From: Bacillus sp. Xin1
Lineage (GTDB): Bacteria > Bacillota > Bacilli > Bacillales > Bacillaceae_G
DNA length: 64,000 nt
Direction of reading: 5' to 3'
Assembly (NCBI RefSeq): GCF_013314535.1
Contig: NZ_JABUAE010000002.1
Span: 1 to 64,000, forward strand
This document shows positions 27,632-36,783 of this stretch, in pieces; positions within the stretch are counted from its first letter, which is position 1; every line of letters starts with the position of its first letter. Position numbers and translations under genes: made by a program. The notes beneath the pieces were generated by a model, which was not told the DNA's origin, did no database searches, and worked only from the letters and a program-made list of their open reading frames with translations.

Positions 27632-28525
27632 ATGCATGTGAGAAGATTTACATTAAAATGGTGTATGACAGAAGCAGAGAAGGGAATGCTCATTCGGGAG
27701 TTTTTAAAAACGAAAGGAATTTCTAAAGCTGCTTTGACAGATATAAAATTTCAAGGCGGAGCAATTGAAGTTGACGGTAAGCATGCGACAGTGCGGCACG
27801 TATTACAAGCTGGAGAAGAATTACAAATTTTCTTTCCACTTGAGGAAAGAAGTGAAGGAATGCTTGCTGAAGATATTCCTTTGAAAGTTGTATATGAAGA
27901 TGACTCTGTACTCGTAATGAATAAAGCCCCATACATGTCAACGATTCCGTCTAGAGAACATCCAGCCGGAAGTGTTGCGAATGCGCTTTTATATCATTAT
28001 GATAAGCAAAACCTTGCAAGTACAGTACATATTGTAACGCGGCTCGACCGTGATACGTCAGGACTGATGCTGATTGCGAAAAATCGTTTCATTCACCATC
28101 TTTTATCAAAACAGCATCAGCAAAAACAAGTGAAACGAACATATGAAGCAATTGTTCATGGACAGTTGGTAGAAAATTCAGGAATGATTGACGCACCAAT
28201 TGGAAGAAAAAGCGACAGCATTATTGAGCGAACTGTATGTGAAGACGGCCAAAAAGCAGTTACGCATTTTCAGGTACTGGAGAGATTCTCTGATAAAACG
28301 CGAGTTTCACTGCAGTTAGACACAGGAAGAACACATCAAATTCGTGTACATATGGCATATTTGGGGCATCCACTGTTAGGAGATGACTTGTATGGAGGTA
28401 GTAAGTCCGAGATGAAACGACAAGCGCTTCATAGTACAAGTTTAACGTTTTATCATCCTATTTTAGAAAAAGAGATGACTTTTCATGTGGATGTGCCGGA
28501 AGATATGAAAGAAGTATTGAAATAA
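27632..28525 (+). CDS. RluD-family pseudouridine synthase (YjbO-like)
   Basis: Isomerises uridine to pseudouridine in RNA, likely rRNA. Catalytic motif HIVTRLDRDTSGLMLIAKN with the nucleophilic aspartate in RLDRDTSG, and later GRTHQIRVHMAYLGHPLLGD, both family signatures. An S4-like N-terminal part (EFLKTKGISKAALTD) suggests RNA binding. 297 residues. Ends the yjbL operon. In the usual Bacillus order prpE comes next; here a 6-kb accessory block intervenes. Confidence 0.93.
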   Translation: MHVRRFTLKWCMTEAEKGMLIREFLKTKGISKAALTDIKFQGGAIEVDGKHATVRHVLQAGEELQIFFPLEERSEGMLAEDIPLKVVYEDDSVLVMNKAPYMSTIPSREHPAGSVANALLYHYDKQNLASTVHIVTRLDRDTSGLMLIAKNRFIHHLLSKQHQQKQVKRTYEAIVHGQLVENSGMIDAPIGRKSDSIIERTVCEDGQKAVTHFQVLERFSDKTRVSLQLDTGRTHQIRVHMAYLGHPLLGDDLYGGSKSEMKRQALHSTSLTFYHPILEKEMTFHVDVPEDMKEVLK

Positions 28526-28561
28526 GCTGCTTTCATCAGTATTGAAGTAAACCAAAAAAAG

Positions 28562-28662
28562 TTAGACAGCTTCTAGGGCATAGGCCCGGTATTGCACCGG
28601 GCCCATGCCCTTTAATTTTGTCTTCATTCTTTTATGATTATAGTATCCTAGTAAAAATAAAA
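28562..28662 (-). pseudogene. 3' remnant of an IS3-family transposase (OrfB)
   Basis: Minus-strand translation reads GYYNHKRMKTKLKGMGPVQY followed by RAYALEAV and a stop, the typical C-terminal end of IS3-family integrase-type transposases. The frame breaks about 30 codons in, so only the tail survives. It contains a 15-bp hairpin (28576-28590 with 28596-28610, one mismatch) in the coding tail. The rest of 28526-29005 shows no gene. Confidence 0.8.
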
Positions 28663-29005
28663 GTTATCGTTATTCCACATTGTATCCTCTCTATCAATGA
28701 AGCAAACAAGGCATACATATTCAATACATTGTTTTTATAACGAACTCTACATGGAATGTTACAACTTAATATGGAATATTATATTTGCATCAGATTATTA
28801 GGAGCATATAATGTTGTTTCACAACTGAAAGGAAATTGAAAAAAAACTGATACCTTTCTCATTAAAATTCAATCTTACTTAAAAAATGAAAGGAAAGTGA
28901 AATTTTCCAGAAGGAATTCTTTGCTAAAATAAAAGCATAAATACAAAAAAGTGTTGACACATGGAGAAAAATGTACTTTTTTTCAAGATATAGTGAGGGA
29001 AAAAA

Positions 29006-31789
29006 ATGAGATTAGAAAAACAATTAATAAAGAAGATGTATTATGAAACATTCTTAATGGAGAATGAAACACATCCACCTCTTCAAGTACTTGGAGCAGC
29101 ATATGTAAACGAACAAAAAAATGAGATTTCCGATGGGTCTTATATTCGTTTTGCACAAGGTGAATTTTATTATCATCATCAAGATTTTGAAACAGCTATT
29201 TTTAAATGGGAGAAAGTCAGTAATGAATTAGCACCATGGGCACAAAAAAATATTGCGGATGCTTACTTCGAACTTAACCAATTATCAGTTGCTGAAAATG
29301 TTTATACCTCGATTACTACTGATAACAAAATACTTATGACCGAAATTGTACTGCAATTGCTGTCTCTTTACATCGAGCAAAACAAACTTGATTCAGCTTT
29401 CGCTGTTATTAAAGAAGCGGTTTCTTTAAATCCCGATTATCCAAACGTCACAACAATTGCACGTTCCTTTTATGAAGAACAGCAAGATTTTGACAGTGCA
29501 GTAGAGCTTGCTGTGAATGAATTAATTCGAACAGAATCTTTCCTATGGTTTGAGGTTCTAAAAGAATATATCGATAAAGGATTTACTAAAAATATTTCAC
29601 CAGACTATTTTTATCAAGTATTAGTTACATTAAATAATGTAGATCAAGTACAGTTTACGCAAATTGTTTCATCACTTTGGAACAGTTATAAAAATGAACA
29701 AAACTACTTATTATGGCTTAAAACAATAAATGAATTTTTCTTACATATCGAAATACATTCGTCCGATATATGGGACAAAATTTCTTCTCTATATGAAGAA
29801 ACGTACTTTGAATTAATTCAAGGTCAATATATGCTAAGACAATTACACGATATCATTCCAAGCTTTTTAACAAATTGGTTAAAGGTAGCTAATCCGTCTC
29901 ATTCTGTATTTCCATCTGCAGCAGTATTGGCATGGGATGAGATTTTCCCTTCCCAAATAGATTCAGCAAATATAGAACATGCGGAAAGCCTACTTTCATA
30001 TTCTGTTAATCATGTGGATGGCCTAGAGTATAGCTTACATCTTTTTGAATCTATTACACAGTGGGCACAAAAACATGATTTAGAAATTGGTCATCGATTT
30101 AGATGGTTAGTTGGCGAGCTTGCAGATTTAGAAACAAATCGCCTTTTAGTAACTGGAACTTCAGGAAATGGAAAAGTCTCATTTATTAACTCTATACTAG
30201 GAGAAAATATATTAGAAAATTCAACCTCAAATGTAGTTGTCTTTAAAAATGACGCTCATACAGAAATTAACGCCATAACAGATTCAGCAATTACAACAAC
30301 TGAGGATTTCTCTGATTTTCATAACATGCTGTCCTTGCACCGCCAAACATATAGAGATAGAGCATGTGTTGAATTTAAATTACCATGCAGATTTTTAAGT
30401 AAAAATAAACTTACATTCGTTGTTACACCTAGCTTTAATAGAAATAACGACACTAGAGGTGAGATATTCGAATATTTAAATTCTGTAGACGAATTATTAT
30501 TCGTATTGAATGCGGATTCACCTTTTACTGACAAAGAACGTGACATTCTATTAAGTATTCAAGAACATACACCAAATCTACAAATTCATTTCTTATTAAA
30601 TAAAATTGATAACATTTACAGTGAAGCAGAAGCAAAAAGAGTTATACATGATACGCAAGAGAGAATAAACGCATATTTCCCGCATGCGAGAATTTTCCCT
30701 TACTCTTCGTTATATACAAATAGCCAACAGCTAAACGATTTAACTGAGTTTATTCATTTTAACTTTAACCATAAAAATATCGATGCAGAACGTACTGAAA
30801 AGCTATTGTTTTTCATTCGAAAAACAATTACATATCTGTTGGATAAACGCGTTGAGATGGAAAACAGCATAGTGGATTCTATTAGTTGGAATGAAGATAT
30901 GTTAGTTAAATTAAATGGTTGTATGAATAACCTTACTGCTTTTGAAAAGGAAAAAATGCATTTCATTACAGAATCATATCGTACAATGAAAAATGAAATT
31001 ACGAATGATCTTACAGAACATATTCCGAAACTATTGCGGAGTTGTTCGGATTTAATTAGTGAAGAAAGCGATTTTGGGAACATTGATATTGAACTAAATA
31101 CAGCGATGAACGAAAGAGTTCAAAAATATCTAGAACAAACTGTGTTACCTAATCTTGCTCGCTCTATGCAAAATTGGATTACAACTTCTAATAACGAGTT
31201 CCTTCAAAGTCAATCGTACTTAGAAGAAACCAGTGAAGGACTTAATTCTTTATATGGAGAAAATCGAATACAGTTAGAATGTGACTTTAAAGTGCTTGAT
31301 GATTGGCGCAGAGATACAGATAGAATGACAACTAGAATACATATGGAAGAAGTAAATATCTTACGCCGATTTACACCAGCACAATTTTTACTGAAAAGCG
31401 CCGGTAAATTATTTGGAGTTCTTCCTAAAAATAAAGCTATGCTATATAACAAATACAAACAGTATTTAGAAAATGAAGATTATACCGATGTAACGGCTTC
31501 TATTGTGAACAAATTTTTCTTGCAATTTGAGCTGTTTGAAAAAGCACTAGAGCGGGATATTAGTATATTCTTTAGAAATCCGTTTGGCGCGTTGAAACAA
31601 GCTGTAGAAAACACTCATTTAGAAATAAAAGAAAAACAAGATACACTGCATAAAATGAAATCAAATCCTGAAGTTTATCATGATTCTATAACGCTCTTTG
31701 AATTGAGATTACGTCAATGTGAAGTAATCCTAAATATAGGTGAGGATAATTCCTATACAGGTGTAACTTTAGAAACAAACATAGAGTAA
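29006..31789 (+). CDS. TPR-containing dynamin-like GTPase
   Basis: A 927-residue protein. Residues about 40-180 form TPR-like helical pairs (AQGEFYYHHQDFETAIFKWE; NIADAYFELNQLSVAENVY; LSLYIEQNKLDSAFAVIKEA). A P-loop GTPase domain follows: G1 GTSGNGKV at 384-391, with valine where serine or threonine normally binds magnesium; G3 degenerate (VTPS where DTPG is expected); G4 intact as NKID at 532-535. The C-terminal half is long and helical, as in bacterial dynamin-like proteins, ending with a possible hydrophobic paddle (SIFFRNPFGAL). It resembles dynamin-related membrane-remodelling proteins rather than translation GTPases, but nucleotide use is doubtful. ATG has AGTGAGGGA upstream. Monocistronic. 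Its stop lies inside the target site of a bcr1-like repeat. Confidence 0.8.
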   Translation: MRLEKQLIKKMYYETFLMENETHPPLQVLGAAYVNEQKNEISDGSYIRFAQGEFYYHHQDFETAIFKWEKVSNELAPWAQKNIADAYFELNQLSVAENVYTSITTDNKILMTEIVLQLLSLYIEQNKLDSAFAVIKEAVSLNPDYPNVTTIARSFYEEQQDFDSAVELAVNELIRTESFLWFEVLKEYIDKGFTKNISPDYFYQVLVTLNNVDQVQFTQIVSSLWNSYKNEQNYLLWLKTINEFFLHIEIHSSDIWDKISSLYEETYFELIQGQYMLRQLHDIIPSFLTNWLKVANPSHSVFPSAAVLAWDEIFPSQIDSANIEHAESLLSYSVNHVDGLEYSLHLFESITQWAQKHDLEIGHRFRWLVGELADLETNRLLVTGTSGNGKVSFINSILGENILENSTSNVVVFKNDAHTEINAITDSAITTTEDFSDFHNMLSLHRQTYRDRACVEFKLPCRFLSKNKLTFVVTPSFNRNNDTRGEIFEYLNSVDELLFVLNADSPFTDKERDILLSIQEHTPNLQIHFLLNKIDNIYSEAEAKRVIHDTQERINAYFPHARIFPYSSLYTNSQQLNDLTEFIHFNFNHKNIDAERTEKLLFFIRKTITYLLDKRVEMENSIVDSISWNEDMLVKLNGCMNNLTAFEKEKMHFITESYRTMKNEITNDLTEHIPKLLRSCSDLISEESDFGNIDIELNTAMNERVQKYLEQTVLPNLARSMQNWITTSNNEFLQSQSYLEETSEGLNSLYGENRIQLECDFKVLDDWRRDTDRMTTRIHMEEVNILRRFTPAQFLLKSAGKLFGVLPKNKAMLYNKYKQYLENEDYTDVTASIVNKFFLQFELFEKALERDISIFFRNPFGALKQAVENTHLEIKEKQDTLHKMKSNPEVYHDSITLFELRLRQCEVILNIGEDNSYTGVTLETNIE

Positions 31790-31943
31790 AGTGAAACTTT
31801 AATCAGTGGGGGTTTTCTTCATCCCCCACTGATTATTAGCCCTCACCAATCGGGCTTTTACAGGCAGTTGATCCCCACCTATCTTCCTCGTTTTTCTCTG
31901 AATCTTGAGGTGGGGTTCTTACTGCCCGTTAATGCGGGGTAAA
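31786..31943 (+). repeat. bcr1-like repeat, copy 4, with perfect 5-bp flanking duplication
   Basis: GTAAA at 31786-31790 and 31939-31943. It contains ATCAGTGGGG/CCCCACTGAT and GGCAGT...GATCCCCACCT / AGGTGGGG...ACTGCC hairpins. The left GTAAA includes the TAA stop of the GTPase gene. Confidence 0.8.
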
Positions 31944-31949
31944 CGTAAA

Positions 31950-31996
31950 GTAACTCCAAAATCTACAATAAAAGTTGATTTTGGAGTTATTTTTTG
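31950..31996 (+). terminator. Terminator downstream of the dynamin-like gene
   Basis: TAACTCCAAAATC / GATTTTGGAGTTA, 13-bp perfect stem, then TTTTTTG. It now lies 160 bases past the stop because the repeat separates them. Confidence 0.85.
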
Positions 31997-32061
31997 TTTG
32001 CTTCACTTTTTTTCGGCACTCTGCATCTATATATATCCACTTTGATTTTTCGACATATAAG

Positions 32062-32215
32062 CTGTGGCTATGAAAACAAAAATAGGTCTTCATTCATTTC
32101 CTCTTTTTGTTTTCACACGGCATGGGGCTAAAAAAGGCACTGACCGCATCTATCCATGGCTAGATGCTCTCTCCCACCTAAAAAGAAAGGTTTTATATCG
32201 ATTTTTTAATTTAGA
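32062..32215 (-). repeat. GAGAGGATCC-type intergenic repeat, copy C (inverted)
   Basis: The minus strand reads CCTTTCTTTTTAGGTGGGAG, then GATGCGGTCAGTGCCTTTTT, CATGCCGTGTGAAAACAAAA and AGAGGA, the same block order as copy A. Confidence 0.7.
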
Positions 32216-32348
32216 CTTATATAAGTCTAAATTAATTCTACACCTTCTTATTCAGTTGCTAAATCATCATTCAAATTGCCTTTGTAGGGCAATGTATTCT
32301 GTATGACTTTGTGCTGCGATGGGGTTATGGGAAAATATTTAGTTCAAC

Positions 32349-32861
32349 TTATATAGATGAGGTCCGTTTAAAATCTCCATAATCAATGATAATGATTTTA
32401 TCTTTTTCGGATAGCATCATATTATCCATATTTGGCTCGTTATACCAATATATATCTTCAGGTAGGATTCCGGTCTTTAGAAATTTGTTTTTTAATTGGG
32501 ATAACTTTTCGGTATATATTTCATTTTCAGGAACTTCAAGTGAGAATTTTTTCATAATAATCCAACCGAATCCAAACTTTTTTACAGGACAAAGGTGTTC
32601 TCGTAACTCAGGAGGACAGTTTTTATATATTTCAAATTCGGTTTTATTGCTTCTAAGTCCCCATCTAGTGATGGCTATCTTTAATACATATTTATTGTTA
32701 AGATCATAGACAATCCTATTTTCCCCATATCCAATCATTTTGTATTTTAATTTTAAGATGTTTTGAGCTTTTTCAGCCTTCTGTTTTTTATCTCTACCCC
32801 GATAATGCTTCATTTGTGATAGCCATATATTAATAAATTGTATATCACGTAAACTTATCAC
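32349..32861 (-). CDS. Small protein-kinase-like protein
   Basis: 170 residues, about half a normal kinase domain. A glycine-rich segment MIGYGENRIVYDLNNKYVLK carries a probable ATP-binding lysine (VLKIA), a hinge-like GFGWIIMKKF follows, and a catalytic-loop-like stretch EDIYWYNEPNMDNMML plus IIIDYGDF near the C-terminus stands in for HRD/N and DFG. It resembles compact kinase-like or aminoglycoside-kinase-fold proteins found in Bacillus and phages; the target is unknown. The GTG start at 32861 has AAGGGGGAG 9 bases upstream. Low-GC, and located in the accessory block between the dynamin-like gene and a TnpB element. Confidence 0.6.
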   Translation of the reverse strand: MISLRDIQFINIWLSQMKHYRGRDKKQKAEKAQNILKLKYKMIGYGENRIVYDLNNKYVLKIAITRWGLRSNKTEFEIYKNCPPELREHLCPVKKFGFGWIIMKKFSLEVPENEIYTEKLSQLKNKFLKTGILPEDIYWYNEPNMDNMMLSEKDKIIIIDYGDFKRTSSI

Positions 32862-32905
32862 TCTTCATTCTCCCCCTTTTTTTTACCTCTAATATTACAG
32901 TCTAT

Positions 32906-33054
32906 GTGAATGACCCCTCCTTAACACTCTTACGAGTCGTTTGAAGAAGGGGCTTCCTGTTTCATAGAGCGTTGCTACTTGGGAATCCAAGCAGTCTTAC
33001 ATGCTCTCCGCAGGCTTTGTTTATACTGTTCGGACACAACCTTGCCCTACAGTT
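32906..33054 (-). ncRNA. Putative omega RNA of the second tnpB element
   Basis: 149 bases between the tnpB stop and the predicted right end, with stem-forming GC-rich stretches (CATGCTCTCCGCAG and GGGCTTCCTGTTTC). The guide would begin at 32905 and read minus strand. Based on element architecture. Confidence 0.5.
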
Positions 33055-34191
33055 TCATTCTTCGATTGTTCTCACAAGTAATTGCTCTAATCCTTTCCGC
33101 AAAATGTTGAGACTTGCATTATAATCTCTGTCTAACACCGTTCCACACTTTGTACAAATATGTGTCCGAATCGAAAGTGATTTTTTCACACGATTCCCAC
33201 AGCTAGAACAATCTTGTGATGTGTACGCCGGATCTATTTTCACAAGTAGGCCTCCGAATTTCTCACACTTATACAAAAGCATCTTACGAAAAGCTCCCCA
33301 GCCTGCATCAGAAATCGACTTCGAAACTTTTCGATTCCGAACCATCTTTCGAATATCAAGATCTTCTATACAAATGACCGCATACATTTGCGTGAGATGA
33401 TAACTTAATTTGTGTAAGAAATCTTTTCTTTGATTCGCCACCTTTTCATGAAGAATCTGGATCCATTCCACTTGCTTCTTATAGTTCGCAGAGTCTTTCT
33501 TTTTCTTCGAAAGGTTATGTTGTGCTTTCTGCAGTTGTTTTTCTTTTTGCAAAAGAAATCTTGGATTTTCAAATACCGTACCATTTGAAAGAACAGCGTA
33601 TTGATTCAGTCCTACATCTATACCAATTGCATTTTCCATATCAATAGAAGGAGGTACATCCTGTCTTTCGACACTAAAAATAGCGTACCATCTCTTCGAT
33701 TGGCGTTTCAAAATCAACTGTTTAATTGTTCCTTCTATCGGCCGATGCAGATGAATCTCTATTTCTCCTAATTGTTTATTATATAAACTTCCGTTATCTG
33801 CAAATGACATCGCCAAGCGGTGTTTTCCATTTGGTTTGAATCCAAATTGAGGGAAAGTGAGACTATTATAGTCTTTATACTTTTTCAATTTTGGATAGTT
33901 TGCATCCCCACGAAAAAAGCCATCATAGGCCTTTTTGAGTCGTAAAAATACTTCTTGTAAGGGTTGTGATGGCATTTTTTTGAGAAAAGGATATCTCTTC
34001 TTATCGATGACTTGTTGCTTTTGCATGTCAGAACGTGTATAAGATTGTTTATTTTCTTTATATTTTCTCTGCTTATCTAAAAGAGCAGCGTTATAGGTTT
34101 GACGACAATATTGTAGCCAACGCTCTAATGTTTCTTTTTGTTCTTTCGTTGGAAACATTTCATACTTTTGGCTCAGCAACATTGTCATCAC
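33055..34191 (-). CDS. tnpB: RNA-guided endonuclease TnpB
   Basis: Canonical TnpB of IS605-type elements, a reprogrammable DNA nuclease directed by an RNA from the element's right end. N-terminal helix-turn-helix/OrfB start (LSQKYEMFPTKEQKETLERW), RuvC-I IGIDVGLNQYAV, RuvC-II ICIEDLDI, zinc ribbon CSSCG and CTKCG, RuvC-III DRDYNASLNI: all catalytic residues are present. 378 residues, normal length. Start codons cluster at 34191 and 34188; GGAAGGTGATGAC lies upstream. Contrast with the larger, degenerate relative at 19178. Confidence 0.93.
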   Translation of the reverse strand: MMTMLLSQKYEMFPTKEQKETLERWLQYCRQTYNAALLDKQRKYKENKQSYTRSDMQKQQVIDKKRYPFLKKMPSQPLQEVFLRLKKAYDGFFRGDANYPKLKKYKDYNSLTFPQFGFKPNGKHRLAMSFADNGSLYNKQLGEIEIHLHRPIEGTIKQLILKRQSKRWYAIFSVERQDVPPSIDMENAIGIDVGLNQYAVLSNGTVFENPRFLLQKEKQLQKAQHNLSKKKKDSANYKKQVEWIQILHEKVANQRKDFLHKLSYHLTQMYAVICIEDLDIRKMVRNRKVSKSISDAGWGAFRKMLLYKCEKFGGLLVKIDPAYTSQDCSSCGNRVKKSLSIRTHICTKCGTVLDRDYNASLNILRKGLEQLLVRTIEE

Positions 34192-34433
34192 CTTCCTCTT
34201 TTTTTCCTTGTAGTGTTTCAGATTCCTTTAAAAACGAACGCGCGTTCCCTTATTGCTATTAGTATACATGAAGTTACAGAAAAAGGAAACAAAAACTTCG
34301 TGCTGTGCACGACCAACATCCTACCACTGGACTATGTCCCGAACGTGCTTGAGGAAGGGGATGAATGTTGGAGTACTGTTAAAAGAAAGTGGTCTTGACA
34401 GGGCGTTTTTATATAAATCGAATATACGTGGAT

Positions 34434-34582
34434 TTTATCTCGCATTAACGGGCTGTAATACTCCCACCTCAAAACTTAAGAAAATGCGAAGAAGTTTAGG
34501 TGGGAGATAAACAGCCCATAAAAGCCCGATTGGTTCAACTAACAATCAGTGGGGGATGGAGAAAACCCCCACTGATTGAAGT
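34434..34582 (-). repeat. bcr1-like repeat, copy 5
   Basis: TTTAT at 34434-34438 and 34578-34582. Contains GGGCTG...ACTCCCACCT with its partner AGGTGGGAG..CAGCCC, and CAATCAGTGGGGG/CCCCCACTGATTG, ending GAAGTTTCAC. Confidence 0.8.
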
Positions 34583-34669
34583 TTCACTTTATCTGGAGTT
34601 CCGCTAATATTCCGGAATTTGCTGTTAGTACCCCGGGATGAAGAAAGAGAAAGAATCAGCAGTTCTTAA

Positions 34670-35410
34670 TTATGTAATTTCGCGAAATTTCTCAGGAACA
34701 AACGGCATCGAAGAAGGAACAGAAACGGTCTCCATCTCTGGATAGCGCAGTCCTGTTAGTTTTCCGCCAAATACAGCCCCTGTATCGATATTCACCGTAT
34801 GATTGACAAAACGAGGTTCTGCCACAGGCGTGTGCCCGTATACAATCCACGCTTCTCCTTCATAATGCTTTGCCCAGTCACGGCGAACAGGAGAACCATC
34901 AGGATGCTTTTCGCCAGTAATGTCACCATATAATACGAAAGTTTGGACCTTCTTATCTGTTCTTCCGATATAATCTTGGCGAATACCAGCGTGACAAACG
35001 ATCAATTTTTTGTTATCAAGAACGTGATAGAGAGGCGATTGTTCGTAAAGATCAATAAATTTTTTCTGCACGATTTTTTGTTCACGAGTTTTTAGAGCTT
35101 CGTACTCAGCGACAGTCGTTTCTAATCCATGTGCAATTGTTACATTACGTCCGATGAAAAAACGATACAACTTATTACAATGATTTCCCGGAGCGTAATA
35201 AGCGACCTTTTTATCTATAACAAGATCCCACACAATTTCAATCATTCGAAGGGATGCCGGGCCACGATCTGTAATGTCGCCGACGAAAGCAAGCTGTCGT
35301 CCCCCAGGATGAACTGGAAGTCCACTTTCCCAGTTATAACCGAGCTGCGTTGTTAACGCTTGAAACTCTTCTAAACAGCCGTGTATGTCCCCGATAATGT
35401 CGTATTTCAT
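34670..35410 (-). CDS. prpE: Bis(5'-nucleosyl)-tetraphosphatase PrpE
   Basis: Calcineurin-like phosphoesterase that cleaves Ap4A-type dinucleotides. In B. subtilis PrpE has also been linked to spore germination. Motifs: [10 protein letters not shown] at the N-terminus, [10 protein letters not shown] (GDxxDRG) near 44 and APGNHCNKL (GNH), then YGHTPVAEP and [10 protein letters not shown], giving a complete metal site. 246 residues, family length. ATG follows TGGAGGTTACAAA. In other Bacillus genomes it directly follows the RluD-type gene at 27632. Confidence 0.95.
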   Translation of the reverse strand: MKYDIIGDIHGCLEEFQALTTQLGYNWESGLPVHPGGRQLAFVGDITDRGPASLRMIEIVWDLVIDKKVAYYAPGNHCNKLYRFFIGRNVTIAHGLETTVAEYEALKTREQKIVQKKFIDLYEQSPLYHVLDNKKLIVCHAGIRQDYIGRTDKKVQTFVLYGDITGEKHPDGSPVRRDWAKHYEGEAWIVYGHTPVAEPRFVNHTVNIDTGAVFGGKLTGLRYPEMETVSVPSSMPFVPEKFREIT

Positions 35411-35462
35411 TTTGTAACCTCCATCTCGAGTTTTTTCTTAGTATGTCTAAAGTGGATATAGA

Positions 35463-35491
35463 AAAAACCATATCTACTAGATATGGTTTAA
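35463..35491 (-). terminator. Terminator of the rodA/ftsW-type gene
   Basis: AAACCATATCTA / TAGATATGGTTT stem overlapping the gene's stop; A run on the plus strand (GAAAAAA) is the T run for the minus strand. Confidence 0.8.
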
Positions 35492-36648
35492 TCAAACATA
35501 AATGTTTTTGTTCGTGATCGTACGTTCAGTATGAAGCCAATCGCAATCATATAGGTTAGTAAGGAACTACCTCCATAACTCATAAGAGGAAGTGTAATCC
35601 CTGTAATCGGAAGTAATCCAATTGTCATCCCGATATTTTGGAATACTTGGAACGTAAACATTCCGATCGTTCCTGCACATAAATAGCTACCGAATGGATC
35701 ATTACTTTCCAAAGCGATATGAATCATTCGGTAAATAAGAAGGAAGAACAGGGAAATAACAACACTTGCTCCTAAAAATCCGAATTGCTCGGCAATGTTT
35801 GTGAAAATGAAATCGGTATGCGGTTCTGGGAAGTATACTTGACCATTTTCCCACCCCTTACCACGCAATTCGCCTGATCCAGTTGCTAATACAGATTGCC
35901 TCAACTGATATCCTTGCGTTTCGTATTCATAAGGTGCTAACCAGCCGTAGAAACGATCTAATTGATATTCTTTTAGAATATGCTCTTTAAAGAATGCTGT
36001 ATGCTCAAAATAAATATACGTTAGCGTAGAAGCAGCGGTTATAACCATACCAGCTAAACCGAAAATAAAGCGCCAGCGTACACCTGAAACTAAAATCATT
36101 GCTGCAATCATTGCTGAAATAACCATTGTATTTCCTAAATCAGGTTCTTTCGCAATTAAAAGTAGCGGTGGTAAACTTGCGCCGAATATTTTCCCGAGTA
36201 AAATTACATCCTCGCGTGGAGAGCGAAACGGATATTTTTCATTATGATTGACGATAATGCGGCCAATAACAATGATTAAAAATAATTTCATAATCTCGGA
36301 AGGCTGGAAGTTACCAAGGCCTGGCACACTATACCAAGCAGTAGCACCTTTGATTGTTACAGCTCCAGGAACTTTAAATTCAAGTCCAAGAAGTAAAACC
36401 ATCGCAAATCCATATAAATACCAAGCAATTTGCTTATATCGGTCAAAATCAATAACCATAATTGCAACAACTGCTATGGACCCAATGACATACCATTGGA
36501 TTTGTTTTGCTACAAAGTTTACTTTTTGCAGAGCTGGTGGTAAAGATGGTTGAGCACTTGCAATAGCAAAACAACTAACAATTGCAATTGCGAGTACAAT
36601 CAGGATCAATATATAATCTATTCGATATTGGGAATTCTTGTCTTTCAC
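35488..36648 (-). CDS. SEDS family peptidoglycan polymerase (RodA/FtsW type)
   Basis: Polytopic membrane glycosyltransferase that polymerises lipid II, acting with a class B PBP. About ten hydrophobic segments. SEDS signatures include FQPSEIMKLFLI, the LRGKGWENGQVYFPEPHTDF loop and ITGITLPLMSYGGSS near the end. The 386 residues and this loop favour the RodA subgroup. The lipid-facing aspartate region after the first PSE motif (AKEPDLGN) is intact. It is a lone gene; the catalogue of RodA paralogues in the B. cereus group is large, so I give no symbol. Confidence 0.92.
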   Translation of the reverse strand: MKDKNSQYRIDYILILIVLAIAIVSCFAIASAQPSLPPALQKVNFVAKQIQWYVIGSIAVVAIMVIDFDRYKQIAWYLYGFAMVLLLGLEFKVPGAVTIKGATAWYSVPGLGNFQPSEIMKLFLIIVIGRIIVNHNEKYPFRSPREDVILLGKIFGASLPPLLLIAKEPDLGNTMVISAMIAAMILVSGVRWRFIFGLAGMVITAASTLTYIYFEHTAFFKEHILKEYQLDRFYGWLAPYEYETQGYQLRQSVLATGSGELRGKGWENGQVYFPEPHTDFIFTNIAEQFGFLGASVVISLFFLLIYRMIHIALESNDPFGSYLCAGTIGMFTFQVFQNIGMTIGLLPITGITLPLMSYGGSSLLTYMIAIGFILNVRSRTKTFMFD

Positions 36649-36783
36649 CGTACGTAGTCCTTTCTATTACTCTTTGTGAAATGAAAAAAAGACGCTATTA
36701 CCATATTAGCGGATTTTGAGTGGTTTGCAAATATGTTGTTTTGATTTTGGTTGTGAGATGTTAGATTCTATCAATATAAATAA

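Larger units (their letters stand above)
32906..34360 (-). mobile_element. IS200/IS605-family element with tnpB only, second
   Basis: On the minus strand the element seems to start after TTCAT (complement ATGAA at 34361-34365) with CCCCTTCCTCAAGCACGTTC, and to end with the right-end hairpin CCCCTTC...GGAGGGG followed by TCATTCAC (complement GTGAA at 32906-32910). Boundaries are less sure than for the coiA element because no host gene can be restored. No TnpA. About 1.45 kb. Confidence 0.6.

Noticed and set aside
28926-28990. Sigma-A promoter with TTGACA before the dynamin-like gene
   Set aside because: A TTGACA exists at 28954, but no -10 box lies at a suitable distance.
32064-32306. 80-residue plus-strand frame
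   Set aside because: It lies in the inverted GAGAGGATCC-type repeat with low-complexity translation.
34138-34510. Overlapping plus-strand frames of 75-86 residues
   Set aside because: They lie in the tnpB left end and a bcr1-like repeat; no ribosome sites.
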